Assembly (NCBI RefSeq): GCF_003797945.1
Contig: NZ_RKKU01000010.1
Location: 62,001-126,000 of the forward strand
Length of the DNA: 64,000 nucleotides
Direction of reading: 5' to 3'
From: Pseudomonas neustonica
GTDB taxonomy: Bacteria > Pseudomonadota > Gammaproteobacteria > Pseudomonadales > Pseudomonadaceae
The first letter of the stretch is position 1. Every line of letters begins with the position of its first letter. The notes beneath the pieces were generated by a model. It worked only from the letters and a program-made list of their open reading frames with translations, had not been told where the DNA came from and did not search any database. Positions 53,866 through 63,000 of the stretch are shown in pieces. The translations under genes and the position numbers were made by a program.

Positions 53866-53964
53866 TCGCCGGCAAAGGCGAAAGGCAACCGAGACGAAAG
53901 CTCAGAAAGTAGCTTTGAATACCCATTCTCGAAGTACTGAAGCTCACCTCTAAAAGGTCAAACC

Positions 53965-53995
53965 AAAAAAAACCGCCAAACTTGGCGGTTTTTTT
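53965..53995 (-). terminator. Intrinsic terminator of nrdJb
   Basis: CCGCCAA/TTGGCGG stem flanked by A residues on the left, which become a T tract on the minus strand, and seven T on the right. It lies just after the nrdJb stop and can act in both directions. Confidence 0.88.
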
Positions 53996-54023
53996 ATAGA
54001 TAACGCGCAGTTAAATCAAACAC

Positions 54024-54725
54024 TTAGCCGCACTTGCTATCACCACAACTCAAACAGGTCAAACAGCCATCCATCTGCACTGCAGCCTTGGTATGACACT
54101 TACCACACATCTGCGCACCCGCTGGGTAGGCAGAGGCGCTGTCATCACATTCCGCCTCATCCGAGCTTTGCGGTTTCAAGCTGTTGAACTCGGCGCGTTT
54201 CTGCTCAAGGTAGGCAAGCTGGTGCTCATCCATCTCGTCTTTGAGCATACCGATGCGCTTGAGATGCTGATCCAGTACGTCGCCAATCTCGGCGACCAGT
54301 GATGGCATCCAGCGACCACCGCGCTTCATGTAACCGCCCTTCGGGTCGAAGACGCTGCGTAGCTCTTCTACCAGGAAAGTGCAGTCACCCCCCTTACGGA
54401 ATACGGCGGAAATAATCAGCGTGAGAGCTGAAATCCACTGGTAGTGCTCCATGTTCTTCGAGTTGATGAAGATCTCAAACGGACGGCGGGTCTCATGATC
54501 GCTGCCGTGATTGAGCACTACGTCGTTGATGGTGACGTAGATCGCATGTTCGGATGTAGGCGTCTTGATCTTGTAGGTGGAGCCTTCAAGAAACTCGGGA
54601 CGCTTGAGCTTTTCGTGCATTTCTTCGATCGCTGGAGCGACGCTTTGAGCTTCAGGCGCCTTCGCCGGTTCGTCGGCTTTCACTACAGAGTAGTCGACAA
54701 TCTTACTGTTGATCTTCAGTGCCAT
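54024..54725 (-). CDS. nrdJb: Class II ribonucleotide reductase, NrdJb part
   Basis: 233-residue second part of the split pseudomonad class II reductase. A TSCPD-type domain (PEFLEGSTYKIKTPTSEHAI, VVLNHGSDHETRRPFEIFIN, HYQWISALTLIISAVFRKGG) precedes a Cys-rich tail MCGKCHTKAAVQMDGCLTC with CLSCGDSKCG, which serves as the C-terminal redox shuttle reducing the active-site disulfide in NrdJa. AGGAAA lies nine bases before the ATG. It follows nrdJa after about 70 bases on the same strand, and both are needed for activity in P. aeruginosa. Confidence 0.93.
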   Translation of the reverse strand: MALKINSKIVDYSVVKADEPAKAPEAQSVAPAIEEMHEKLKRPEFLEGSTYKIKTPTSEHAIYVTINDVVLNHGSDHETRRPFEIFINSKNMEHYQWISALTLIISAVFRKGGDCTFLVEELRSVFDPKGGYMKRGGRWMPSLVAEIGDVLDQHLKRIGMLKDEMDEHQLAYLEQKRAEFNSLKPQSSDEAECDDSASAYPAGAQMCGKCHTKAAVQMDGCLTCLSCGDSKCG

Positions 54726-54794
54726 GTAACGCTTTCCTCGCTGCGCAAAGGCGCAGCTATCAATTCTTGGTGTTCGGTGCGTACGCGCAGCCTA

Positions 54795-56948
54795 TCAAAA
54801 CTTACCGTAGTAGCCTTCTTTCAAGGCATCGTACAGGTTAGCCGCCGAGTGCAACTCGCCATCGTACTCGATTTCATCGCCGCCCTTGGCTTCGATAAAG
54901 CTGCCATCTTCCAGCTTGAAGCGGTAGGTAGTGTTAGCCAGATCCTGCTCCTTGACGAGCACGCCCTGGAACGCCTCGGGGTTGAAGCGGAAGGTAGTGC
55001 AGCCCTTCAAGCCCTTGTGGAAGGCGTACAGATAAATGTCTTTGAAGTCTTCATAGGCGTAGTCAGTCGGCACGTTGGCGGTTTTTGAGATCGATGAGTC
55101 GATCCATTTCTGCGCCGCTGCCTGCACATCCACATGCTCGGTCGGACTAACATCGTCCGCAGCGATGAAATACTCGGGTAGGTTACGTGTACCCGCTTCC
55201 ATACTTGGCAGCGCGTCCTGATTGATAAAGTGACGGTAAGCCAGCAACTCGAAGCTGAATACATCGACCTTCTCTTTCGATTTCTTCCCGGCGCGAATCA
55301 CATTACGGAAGTAGTGGTGCGCAAAGCTGGGTTCAATACCGTTGGACGCATTATTGGCCAACGACAATGAAATAGTGCCCGTAGGTGCGATTGAGCTGTG
55401 ATGCGTAAAACGACCACCTTTCTCAGCCAAGGCTGCGGCCAGCTTGGCATCTTCGGCACCGACCTGCTGCATGTAACGGCTGTATTTGGCCCACAGTACC
55501 TTACCCAGCACTACGTCACCCGCCTTGATACCGTCCTTGCGCATCTCTGGACGCTTGGCCAGCATGGCCTCGGTCACGGTGAACTCTTCGTCCATGATCG
55601 GCGCTGCGCCCTTCTCTTCAGCCAGCTCCAGCGCGGTGCGCCAGCCCTGCATGGCCATTTCCTTGGAGACCTCTTCGGTGAATACCAGCGACTTTTCTTC
55701 ACCGTACTTCATGCACAGCATGGTCATGGCTGACCCTAAACCCAGGAAGCCCATGCCATGGCGGCGCTTGCGATAAATCTCGTTACGCTGCTCTTCCAGT
55801 GGCAGGCCATTGATCTCCACCACGTTATCCAGCATACGGGTGAAAATGGCGACCACGCGGCGATACTCATCCCAGTCAAAACGTGCTTTCTCAGTGAAAG
55901 GATCGCGCACGAACAGGGTCAGGTTGATAGAACCGAGCAGACAGGCACCGTAAGGCGGCAAAGGTTGCTCACCACAGGGGTTGGTTGCGCGAATCTCTTC
56001 ACAGAACCAGTTGTTGTTCATCTGGTTCACGCGGTCGATAAGGATAAAACCCGGCTCAGCAAAGTCATAGGTGGACGCCATGATCATGTCCCAGATCCGC
56101 CGCGCCTTGATGACACGGAAGATACGGCAGGCCACCAGGCCATCGGCACGGGTGACGTAACGCTCGCTTTCCGGCCATTCGCGCCAGATAACCTGCTCAG
56201 GATCATCAACATTGATGCCATCGGCCAACACTTCTGCCGCATTCAGCGGGAAAGCCAGTTTCCAGTCGCTGTCGGTCTCGACCGCTTTCATGAACTCTTC
56301 GGTAATCAGCAGCGACAGGTTGAACTGACGCAGACGACCACCCTCGCGCTTGGCACGGATAAAGTCCATGACATCAGGGTGGCCCACATCAAAGGTCGCC
56401 ATCTGGGCGCCACGACGGCCACCGGCAGAGGATACGGTGAAACACATCTTGTCGTAGATATCCATAAAGGACAGTGGCCCGGAGGTGTAAGCGCCAGCAC
56501 CGGATACGTAGGCACCTTTAGGCCGCAGCGTAGAGAACTCATAACCAATACCACAGCCGGCTTTAAGCGTCAGACCCGCTTCGTGCAATTTGGACAGGAT
56601 GTCGTCCATTGAATCGCCGATGGTGGCCGATACCGTGCAGTTAATGGTCGAGGTTGCGGGCTTGTGCTCGAGCGCGCCCGCATTGGATGTGATGCGGCCC
56701 GCCGGGATGGCGCCGTGACGCAGGGCCCAGAGAAACTTTTCATTCCACTCTTCGCGTAATTCGGGGGATTCCACATCAGATAAGGCACGGGCAACGCGCT
56801 GATAGGTATCGTCGACCACACCATCGATAGCAACGCCATCTTTAGTTTTGAGTCGGTACTTGGTATCCCAGATATCCTCTGAAGCGGGCTGCATCGGGAT
56901 GCTGGTAACCACATTGCGCAGCTGCTGTACCTTGGCTGTCTGACTCAT
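54795..56948 (-). CDS. nrdJa: Class II (B12-dependent) ribonucleotide reductase, NrdJa catalytic part
   Basis: 717-residue catalytic chain of adenosylcobalamin-dependent ribonucleotide reductase, which makes deoxyribonucleotides with or without oxygen. The N-terminus has a small ATP-cone-like region, then GAIPAGRITSNAGALEHKP and CTVSATIGDSMDDI with the first redox Cys. The finger loop RATNPCGEQPLPPYGAC near residue 320 carries the thiyl-radical Cys and Glu. SSIAPTGTISLSLANNASNG is the phosphate-binding end. AGGAGA before the ATG at 56948 decides the start; the frame runs 26 codons further upstream. Confidence 0.95.
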   Translation of the reverse strand: MSQTAKVQQLRNVVTSIPMQPASEDIWDTKYRLKTKDGVAIDGVVDDTYQRVARALSDVESPELREEWNEKFLWALRHGAIPAGRITSNAGALEHKPATSTINCTVSATIGDSMDDILSKLHEAGLTLKAGCGIGYEFSTLRPKGAYVSGAGAYTSGPLSFMDIYDKMCFTVSSAGGRRGAQMATFDVGHPDVMDFIRAKREGGRLRQFNLSLLITEEFMKAVETDSDWKLAFPLNAAEVLADGINVDDPEQVIWREWPESERYVTRADGLVACRIFRVIKARRIWDMIMASTYDFAEPGFILIDRVNQMNNNWFCEEIRATNPCGEQPLPPYGACLLGSINLTLFVRDPFTEKARFDWDEYRRVVAIFTRMLDNVVEINGLPLEEQRNEIYRKRRHGMGFLGLGSAMTMLCMKYGEEKSLVFTEEVSKEMAMQGWRTALELAEEKGAAPIMDEEFTVTEAMLAKRPEMRKDGIKAGDVVLGKVLWAKYSRYMQQVGAEDAKLAAALAEKGGRFTHHSSIAPTGTISLSLANNASNGIEPSFAHHYFRNVIRAGKKSKEKVDVFSFELLAYRHFINQDALPSMEAGTRNLPEYFIAADDVSPTEHVDVQAAAQKWIDSSISKTANVPTDYAYEDFKDIYLYAFHKGLKGCTTFRFNPEAFQGVLVKEQDLANTTYRFKLEDGSFIEAKGGDEIEYDGELHSAANLYDALKEGYYGKF

Positions 56949-57033
56949 TAACTTCTCCTGAAACACTCGACCGAACACGCTAAAGGCATTGACTTTAAGG
57001 CTATTGACCTTTAAGCGCGACCTCACGAAAGAA

Positions 57034-57049
57034 ACACTAGCTATTGTGC
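57034..57049 (-). promoter_or_regulatory. Candidate NrdR box 1
   Basis: ACACTAGCTATTGTGC matches the NrdR box consensus acaCwAtATaTwGtgt at 13 of 16 positions and sits about 85 bases upstream of the nrdJa start codon. NrdR represses ribonucleotide reductase genes. Confidence 0.6.
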
Positions 57050-57064
57050 ATTTGGGGAATGCTA

Positions 57065-57080
57065 GACCTACATATGGTAA
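57065..57080 (-). promoter_or_regulatory. Candidate NrdR box 2
   Basis: GACCTACATATGGTAA has a recognisable core (CTACATATGG). It begins exactly 31 bases from box 1, the usual spacing of paired NrdR boxes (three helical turns), though it matches the consensus less well on its own. Confidence 0.45.
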
Positions 57081-57202
57081 ACATCAACCGTAAAAACCGG
57101 CTGATTTCAGCATTTTTTGATTGACTTTAAAGCAGATTAAAGCAGTTACCAGAGACAACTAAGAGCGCGCCCAGCAATGACGCGGGGCGCTGGGTTAAAC
57201 CG

Positions 57203-57784
57203 CTACTTAGCACCGTCTATCGGGAAAAATTCTCCGTTACTCCAGACGCCCAAACGCGCCTGACCATCCATGCTGTGTTCAACCGCACGCTCAGCCAATT
57301 CGTAGAACAAATTACGGCTGATCAGCGCTTCCAGATTATCGCGCAGCAGCACGTAGGGCGAGGGTTCCTGGGTTTGCTTGTCGACTTCAACGCGAATGGG
57401 GTGCTCGGAGTCTACCGTCACCTCATCTTCAAGGTTGGTGGTAAAGACAAGAGACTGGTTTTCGCCCTCACCCTCCACTTGCAGTCGAGTCGCCACAAAG
57501 GGCACATCATCTACTTTGATCGCCCAGCGCTCGACCGGCGTAACCAGGTAATAACGGCCGTCCTCATCAAAGCGAAGAATGCTGGCAAACAGCTGTGCCA
57601 GGGCCTTGCGCTCAATCGGGTCACCTTCGTGGTACCAGGTTCCATCGCGGGTGATGTGCATATCCATCTCACCGCTGAGCTCTGGATTCCAAAGGTGCAC
57701 CGGTGAGGGCTCACGGCGCTGCAAGGCGCCGCGCTGGGGAATACTGTCGAGCAGGGATTGCGCCGGCAAAGGACGATTAGCCAT
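57203..57784 (-). CDS. DUF1285 domain protein
   Basis: 193 residues of the DUF1285 family. Features: PVHLWNPELSGEMDMHITRD, GTWYHEGDPIERKALAQLFA, ILRFDEDGRYYLVTPVERWA and a closing ELAERAVEHSMDGQARLGVW with SNGEFFPIDG. Function unknown; cytoplasmic. AAGGAG before the ATG at 57784 decides the start over 57826. It precedes nothing on its strand but follows the DUF4823 gene's divergent neighbourhood, and its transcript would run toward nrdJa. Confidence 0.88.
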   Translation of the reverse strand: MANRPLPAQSLLDSIPQRGALQRREPSPVHLWNPELSGEMDMHITRDGTWYHEGDPIERKALAQLFASILRFDEDGRYYLVTPVERWAIKVDDVPFVATRLQVEGEGENQSLVFTTNLEDEVTVDSEHPIRVEVDKQTQEPSPYVLLRDNLEALISRNLFYELAERAVEHSMDGQARLGVWSNGEFFPIDGAK

Positions 57785-57858
57785 ATCAATCACTCCTTGA
57801 GAAAGTAAAACGGATAGACAGCGCAAAAGCGCTGCCAGTTCACCAGATCAGGTGAAAC

Positions 57859-58458
57859 TCAATGCCGCCCCAAGAGCTGCAATGTGTAATCGCGCAGGGG
57901 CGGACGCAGCAAATCTTGCGGGCTGGCTTTATAGAACTGGACAAACCCGCCGCGGGTTTTGATGCTGGCAAAATCAACCAGATGACGAGTGCCCACTTCC
58001 ATAAGGATCAAATGCAACACACCGCGGTCGACGCCCAGGTCCTCCCAACGCCCCGATTCTTCCCATTGCTCAGGACTGCCAATAGCGTCTTCAGCGGATG
58101 CAAAACGTGTGTAGAGCAAATAGTCATATTGATAGCTGCGCGCTTCCGCCAGGGCTTCTTCCAAACCAAGCGGCTGTTCGGCTCGGCGCACAATAGGAAA
58201 TACTTCAACCGCGGCGGCAAACGCTTCTTCAGCGACCACGTTGGGTCTGGCGTAGGGATCACCAATCGGCAGGAAGTGCCCCTGGGCAATGTACAATTTG
58301 GAATCGGACTGCAACGTCCAGGTGCTGCTGCGCTTGATCTCATAGTGATCAATCACCCCCACATCACCCAGGTAATAACCTGCTTGCCGGGTCATCTCGG
58401 AAGGTTTCATGCAGCCTGTAAGCAATACCAGCATTAGAGCCAAGCCCAAACGCATCAT
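57859..58458 (-). CDS. DUF4823 family lipoprotein
   Basis: 199 residues. The signal peptide ends in lipobox VLLTGCMKPSEM (Cys near residue 16). The mature part has SSTWTLQSDSKLYIAQGHFL, EEAFAAAVEVFPIVRRAEQP and DRGVLHLILMEVGTRHLVDF, the DUF4823 pattern. It is probably anchored in the outer membrane; function unknown. The ATG at 58458 follows GAGGAGAAGG. It follows the radical SAM remnant after 32 bases on the same strand and may have been co-transcribed with the intact gene. Confidence 0.85.
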   Translation of the reverse strand: MMRLGLALMLVLLTGCMKPSEMTRQAGYYLGDVGVIDHYEIKRSSTWTLQSDSKLYIAQGHFLPIGDPYARPNVVAEEAFAAAVEVFPIVRRAEQPLGLEEALAEARSYQYDYLLYTRFASAEDAIGSPEQWEESGRWEDLGVDRGVLHLILMEVGTRHLVDFASIKTRGGFVQFYKASPQDLLRPPLRDYTLQLLGRH

Positions 58459-58490
58459 GCACCTTCTCCTCAATACCATGACCAGATGGG

Positions 58491-59264
58491 TTATAACCCG
58501 CGCATCCACTCGGGACGAAGCTGCGCGCGCTCAGGACGGACTATCGCCTCTTCTATCTGCGCCAGCAGGCGCGCCTTGTCTTCACCGAGCACGCCTTTGA
58601 GCACCAGCGCGTTGGAGGCATGGTCGCTGCGAAAGACGCTATTGTCCAGCGTCAAGGCACTGACAAACTGCTGCAGCTCATTGAACAAGGCCGCTTGGTC
58701 CAGCTCCTCAAAATCCGGGTATTGTGCCTTGAAGCGCTCCAGACCCTGCGGAAAGTTCACTACCAGCGTAGACACAAACTCTGGCTGCGTCAGGTTCATC
58801 AGCTTCGCCGAGTTGGCAGCATGCTGAGCGCTCAACGCCTTGCCACCCAGCCCGTTGAGGATCATCACCGAGCGTTGCAGGCCCGCCTCACGCGCCTTGT
58901 TCAATGCATCGGCGGTAGAGGCAAAGGTTTCCCCCTTATTTACTCGCGCCAGCACCTCGTCATCGCCCGATTCGGCGCCAACATAGAGCATCTGCAAACC
59001 TGCTTCCCTGAGCTCAGATAGCTCTTCAACACTCTTGCGTTTGATATTGCGTGGCAAGCAGTAAGAGGTTACTCGTTCAACACTGGGGATGTTTTCGCGA
59101 ATAGCTTCGAGGATGCGCAACAGTCGGCGAGTGGGCAGCACCATGGCATCGCCATCAGCAAGGAAGATGCGCTGCACTATATAGCTGTCGCCCACCCGGC
59201 GAATCTCATCCAGCACCTCGGCTTCATCACGGGCACGGAATTTCTTTTGTGGTGCGGTGTACAT
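58491..59264 (-). pseudogene. Radical SAM protein gene, 5'-truncated by island insertion
   Basis: About 258 residues remain, from MYTAPQKKFRARDEAEVLDE to the stop. The sequence has the post-cluster part of a radical SAM enzyme: IVQRIFLADGDAMVLPT, GLQMLYVGAESGDDEVLARV and a C-terminal domain. In intact relatives MYTAPQKKF directly follows the iron-sulfur CxxxCxxC motif (ending CxxCE). Here the bases upstream change abruptly to island DNA that reads FWYWEGSTSGQ. A reading from 59354 is open but would start in the island and lack the cluster, so the product cannot be a functional radical SAM enzyme. Confidence 0.85.
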
Positions 59265-59399
59265 CTGGCCACTAGTACTACCTTCCCAGTACCAAAATAT
59301 AGCTAAAATCTTAAAAAACAATAAGTTAGTTCTAGTAATGCTACCAAAAAACACTACTAATAAACTATTATGTGAGCTATTAGAGTTTGGAGATCTATC

Positions 59400-60008
59400 T
59401 CAACTGGTTCTAACTGAGAGCAATTTCTCTATTGCGGTTGCATAACCATTTCTGTAAATCAAAGCACCGCTAGCGTCCGAAACGCTACCACGATGGTCAA
59501 TGTGCCAACCCATATTCTCTAAAAACTTGTTGTCTATGGCAAGCTTGAGTGCGTCCCATTCTGAATCTATCAGGTCAGGTCCTGCATTGGTAGGCGAGAC
59601 CCCTCTCAGGTCTATTTCTAGTGGGACTTTAGAAAACTCAAGATTCTCGCGTTCCAATTTCTTAAGTCTTGAATATAAATCTTCGACTAGGAATCTCAAA
59701 CGCGAATCTTTGATTTCAGATATCCAATCACCAGCAGAAGGTTGTGTTCGCGCTGACTTCGGCGCCGAGTCCTGCCAAGCCTGGATGAGAATTCTGTAAT
59801 TTTGCCCTCCTGAATTAGCTAATGTTTGTTTAGAAGGCGCACCACGTCCAATACCAAGTCGTGCAATCGTCGAGATCCGAAAATCTGTCGAACCTGAATT
59901 CTTATGCTCCTGACATATCTTATGGATCACTTTTAGAGAGTTTTGACTGCGGATTGTTTTCATCTTTCTATATAAAGATTGATAAATATTTTCGATCTCA
60001 TTACTCAT
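59400..60008 (-). CDS. gmtX: Gamma-mobile-trio protein GmtX-like
   Basis: 202 residues. The N-terminal half, IYQSLYRKMKTIRSQNSLKV, GSTDFRISTIARLGIGRGAP and SKQTLANSGGQNYRILIQAW, fits the pattern I know for GmtX proteins, which look like small DNA-binding factors of the trio. A coiled segment (LVEDLYSRLKKLERENLEFS) and a C-terminal globular part with WHIDHRGSVSDASGALIY follow. It starts eight bases after the stop of the GmtZ-like gene, so both are in one transcript. Biochemical role unknown; required or accessory to island mobility by association. Confidence 0.75.
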   Translation of the reverse strand: MSNEIENIYQSLYRKMKTIRSQNSLKVIHKICQEHKNSGSTDFRISTIARLGIGRGAPSKQTLANSGGQNYRILIQAWQDSAPKSARTQPSAGDWISEIKDSRLRFLVEDLYSRLKKLERENLEFSKVPLEIDLRGVSPTNAGPDLIDSEWDALKLAIDNKFLENMGWHIDHRGSVSDASGALIYRNGYATAIEKLLSVRTS

Positions 60009-60016
60009 CGTGAGTC

Positions 60017-63000
60017 CTATTCTATGCGTTCAATATAGCTATCAACAATAGCATTTGAAATTTCCCCTCGCAGCGGACGCAATATTTCTTCAGGCCCAAG
60101 ATCAGACAAACCCATATCACCAGAAATGAGTTGTTCAGTAAGCGCCCAATCACCATTGAGCCTAGCTCTTAGAAGGGCCGAAATTTGGTTAGCGGCTTTT
60201 CGTTGCTGCTTGTCTGAAAGCTTAAATAAACCGGGCGTAATATCGTTAGACGCAGCAAACCTGTCTAACATTTGAGCTATTTTTGGGAGGGCCCTCGAAG
60301 AGCTGGCGCTTTCGTACATTTCGGCATTCTCACAAATTGTTGACAATAATCTAAAATCAGATCGTGACTCTTGTAGAGTTACTTCGAGCTCACTATGACC
60401 ACTGATAATTAGCTGCTGTTTTGTATCAGCACTAGCATTACCTTCGTTAAGTAGAGCCAAACATTGACGAATTAAGCTGTATACACTCTGAAAATCACAC
60501 AAGAGCATGTCTAATTTCTGGGCACGTTCCTCGAGAATCGCTGTAGTCTGATTCAAGCTTGACGACTGGTCAAAACGAACTCCCAAAGTTTCGTCATCAA
60601 ATTTCTTATTTTCTAAGGACTGCCTGCGTTCTTCCAGATCATGATATTCAGTACGAACAATATTGACCTCTAGAAGAATCTCATTAGCCAATGCTTGTAA
60701 ACCACCTAGCCAGGCAGGTCCGGTCACAAAAAAGCGACAGCGCGGGCAATTACGCTTGCCTAGGTAACCTGATTCAACAGGGCCAAAGATCCTTGTGGAG
60801 CCTTTTGAGGACATTAACGCTCCACCTGTATCACAGGCCCCACCTGACATCGGGCACAGGCCCCAGTCAGTAAATTGATAGCATGCTGAAGGCCAGCGGT
60901 TGGTTAACCCACCAAAAAAATTGTAATCAGCTGCAATCAAGTCTGGCTTTGCTGTTTCGATCTGTTTAGACAGGGTTAAATCTTTCAAGCGGTCAACGTT
61001 AGCCTGAAGGGCCACTTTCTCAGCGCTGGCTAGCTCTTGGGCCATTTTGGTTGAACCAACCTTAGAATAGTAGATTGTCATAACTAAGCTATGGTGACCT
61101 ACCAGTTTCGAGATCACATGGACAGGTGCGCCGCCATCTACAATGTAGGCAGTAATCATGCTTGTGCGCAATGAATGAGGCGTGAATTGGCTTTTAAAAT
61201 ATAACCCATCTTGTTCAGCCAACTCCTCACCCGGCCGTTGAATGATACCTAATAATTCGGATAAAGGACGGGCAAATGCTGTTTCTACATTTATTGGTGA
61301 TTTACCGGAAGGATCAGTATTTGAACATGGATCTCGAAATAAAAATGTTGAGAAACCTCGTGCCTTCAGTACATCTTCATTAATTCTCTGACGAACTACG
61401 ATATCAAGCCAAGGAGTTGGAGCGGATAAAGTATTAAATTTTGTTTGCCACTCACGCAATTTTACCATCCAATACGCTAACTCTTGAGGAATATATGGTA
61501 TGGAATACCCTTGACCTCCTCTCGCAGTTTTATTTGTCGTTACGTGCATACCGATGCCACCATCGCTCATCTGACGAATAAAACCTTTATTATGATTTTT
61601 AGACGCAAGGTTTGAAGTATTAGCTACCCATTCCAACTGAGTACCTATTAATATTGGGATATACTCATCCGCTTCACCGCTATCAAGCCAGCATATTTGT
61701 TGGCCTCTGAGCGGAACAGATATAAGCGTATAAAGCGATAGCAGTTTCACAGGAGACCACATTTGAAATACTTTCTGGCGATACCTTTTTCCATTTTTTT
61801 TACGATCCAATACTCTCTCTCTCCACACACAATCTGGATCATGTCTGTCAATTAAAGAGGGGCAAACTTCAAACCATGAATCCTCCAAAAACCGATGTCT
61901 ATACGCCAAATCTTTCAGTGTTAAAGCCTCTGGAGGCACTAGGTGAGTACGTGCTCTGAGGATAATTGACATTGGTAAGACAGGCTTGACCGATTCGGAA
62001 GGCCTGAATGTAGGTAGTAACCCTGGCAGATGACTCATCAAAGTAGTCAAAGGATTACGATATTGAGGCAACCGTACCACTTGACCGCTATCATCCTCAT
62101 CTGTGCAATACTTATCTAACAGCCACTCAAAAAAAATAACGCAAACACTGTGACGATTTCGTTTAGCAGATTCGCCAGTATCGTTAATGTAATATAGATA
62201 ACTATCCGCAGGAAATGGGTTGCAGCGATCCAGGATTAAGCCAGGCCAGACTCCTAAATCGTTAGGCTCTATAACTTGTTTGTATAACTGACGCAGATTT
62301 GAGAGCTTGGATTGCTGATTAACACCCTCGTGTACGTAGCATTCTATCGCTGAGAACCAAGCAGGACTTGCTTCCATAACCTCTGATAAAAAACCTTTAA
62401 ATGGTTCACTTTTCTCTTTAGCTGTACCTAGAAAGTGCCTCCAACCTAACCATTCCGAAGAGTAGTATTTATCAGGATCAGAAGGCAAAAATTGATCTTC
62501 TTTATATCGTTTTTTATATTGCGTTTGAGATTTGATCCCCAATGAAATCGTGCTTGCTGCCGCATCGCATAGATTTTTATGAAAAACAGGCACTTGTTTG
62601 CCTAAAAAATCGTACCAGTCTGTCCATTCAGAGCTGTAGAGCAATGGTGGGTATACAGGTAATTTCGAGTCCGTTTTGTAGCGTTTTTTATAATCTGCTA
62701 TTGATTTTATACCTAACTTTTGCGTAGCAACGCTAGCATCATGGAAAGAAGCATATTTAATGGTTTCAGTGAGACCAAAAAATCCAGGCCAACCAATCCA
62801 TTCATGCTTGTATCTTACATTTGGATTAGCAACGAGGCATGGATCCTCCCTGTACCTTTCTTTGTACTCTTTATATGATTGGATTTTTAATTGCTGTACG
62901 CCATGACTTGCTTCATTTAAATTCAAATAGGGTTTAACTGTTTCTGGTAATCCAAGGAACTCAGGAATCGACTTCCATTCAAAGAAATAGTATTTTGCAG

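Larger units (their letters stand above)
53346..53964. repeat. Non-coding, repeat-like intergenic region
   Basis: About 620 bases without a credible gene. Short open frames read low-complexity products typical of repetitive intergenic DNA in pseudomonads. It contains two perfect or near-perfect hairpins described separately (53399-53424, 53832-53865). Its makeup suggests one or more multi-copy intergenic elements, but copy number cannot be judged from one window. Confidence 0.5.

Noticed and set aside
56949..57202. Possible cobalamin riboswitch upstream of nrdJa
   Set aside because: The leader is too short and shows no B12-box-like sequence; paired NrdR-like sites explain the region better.
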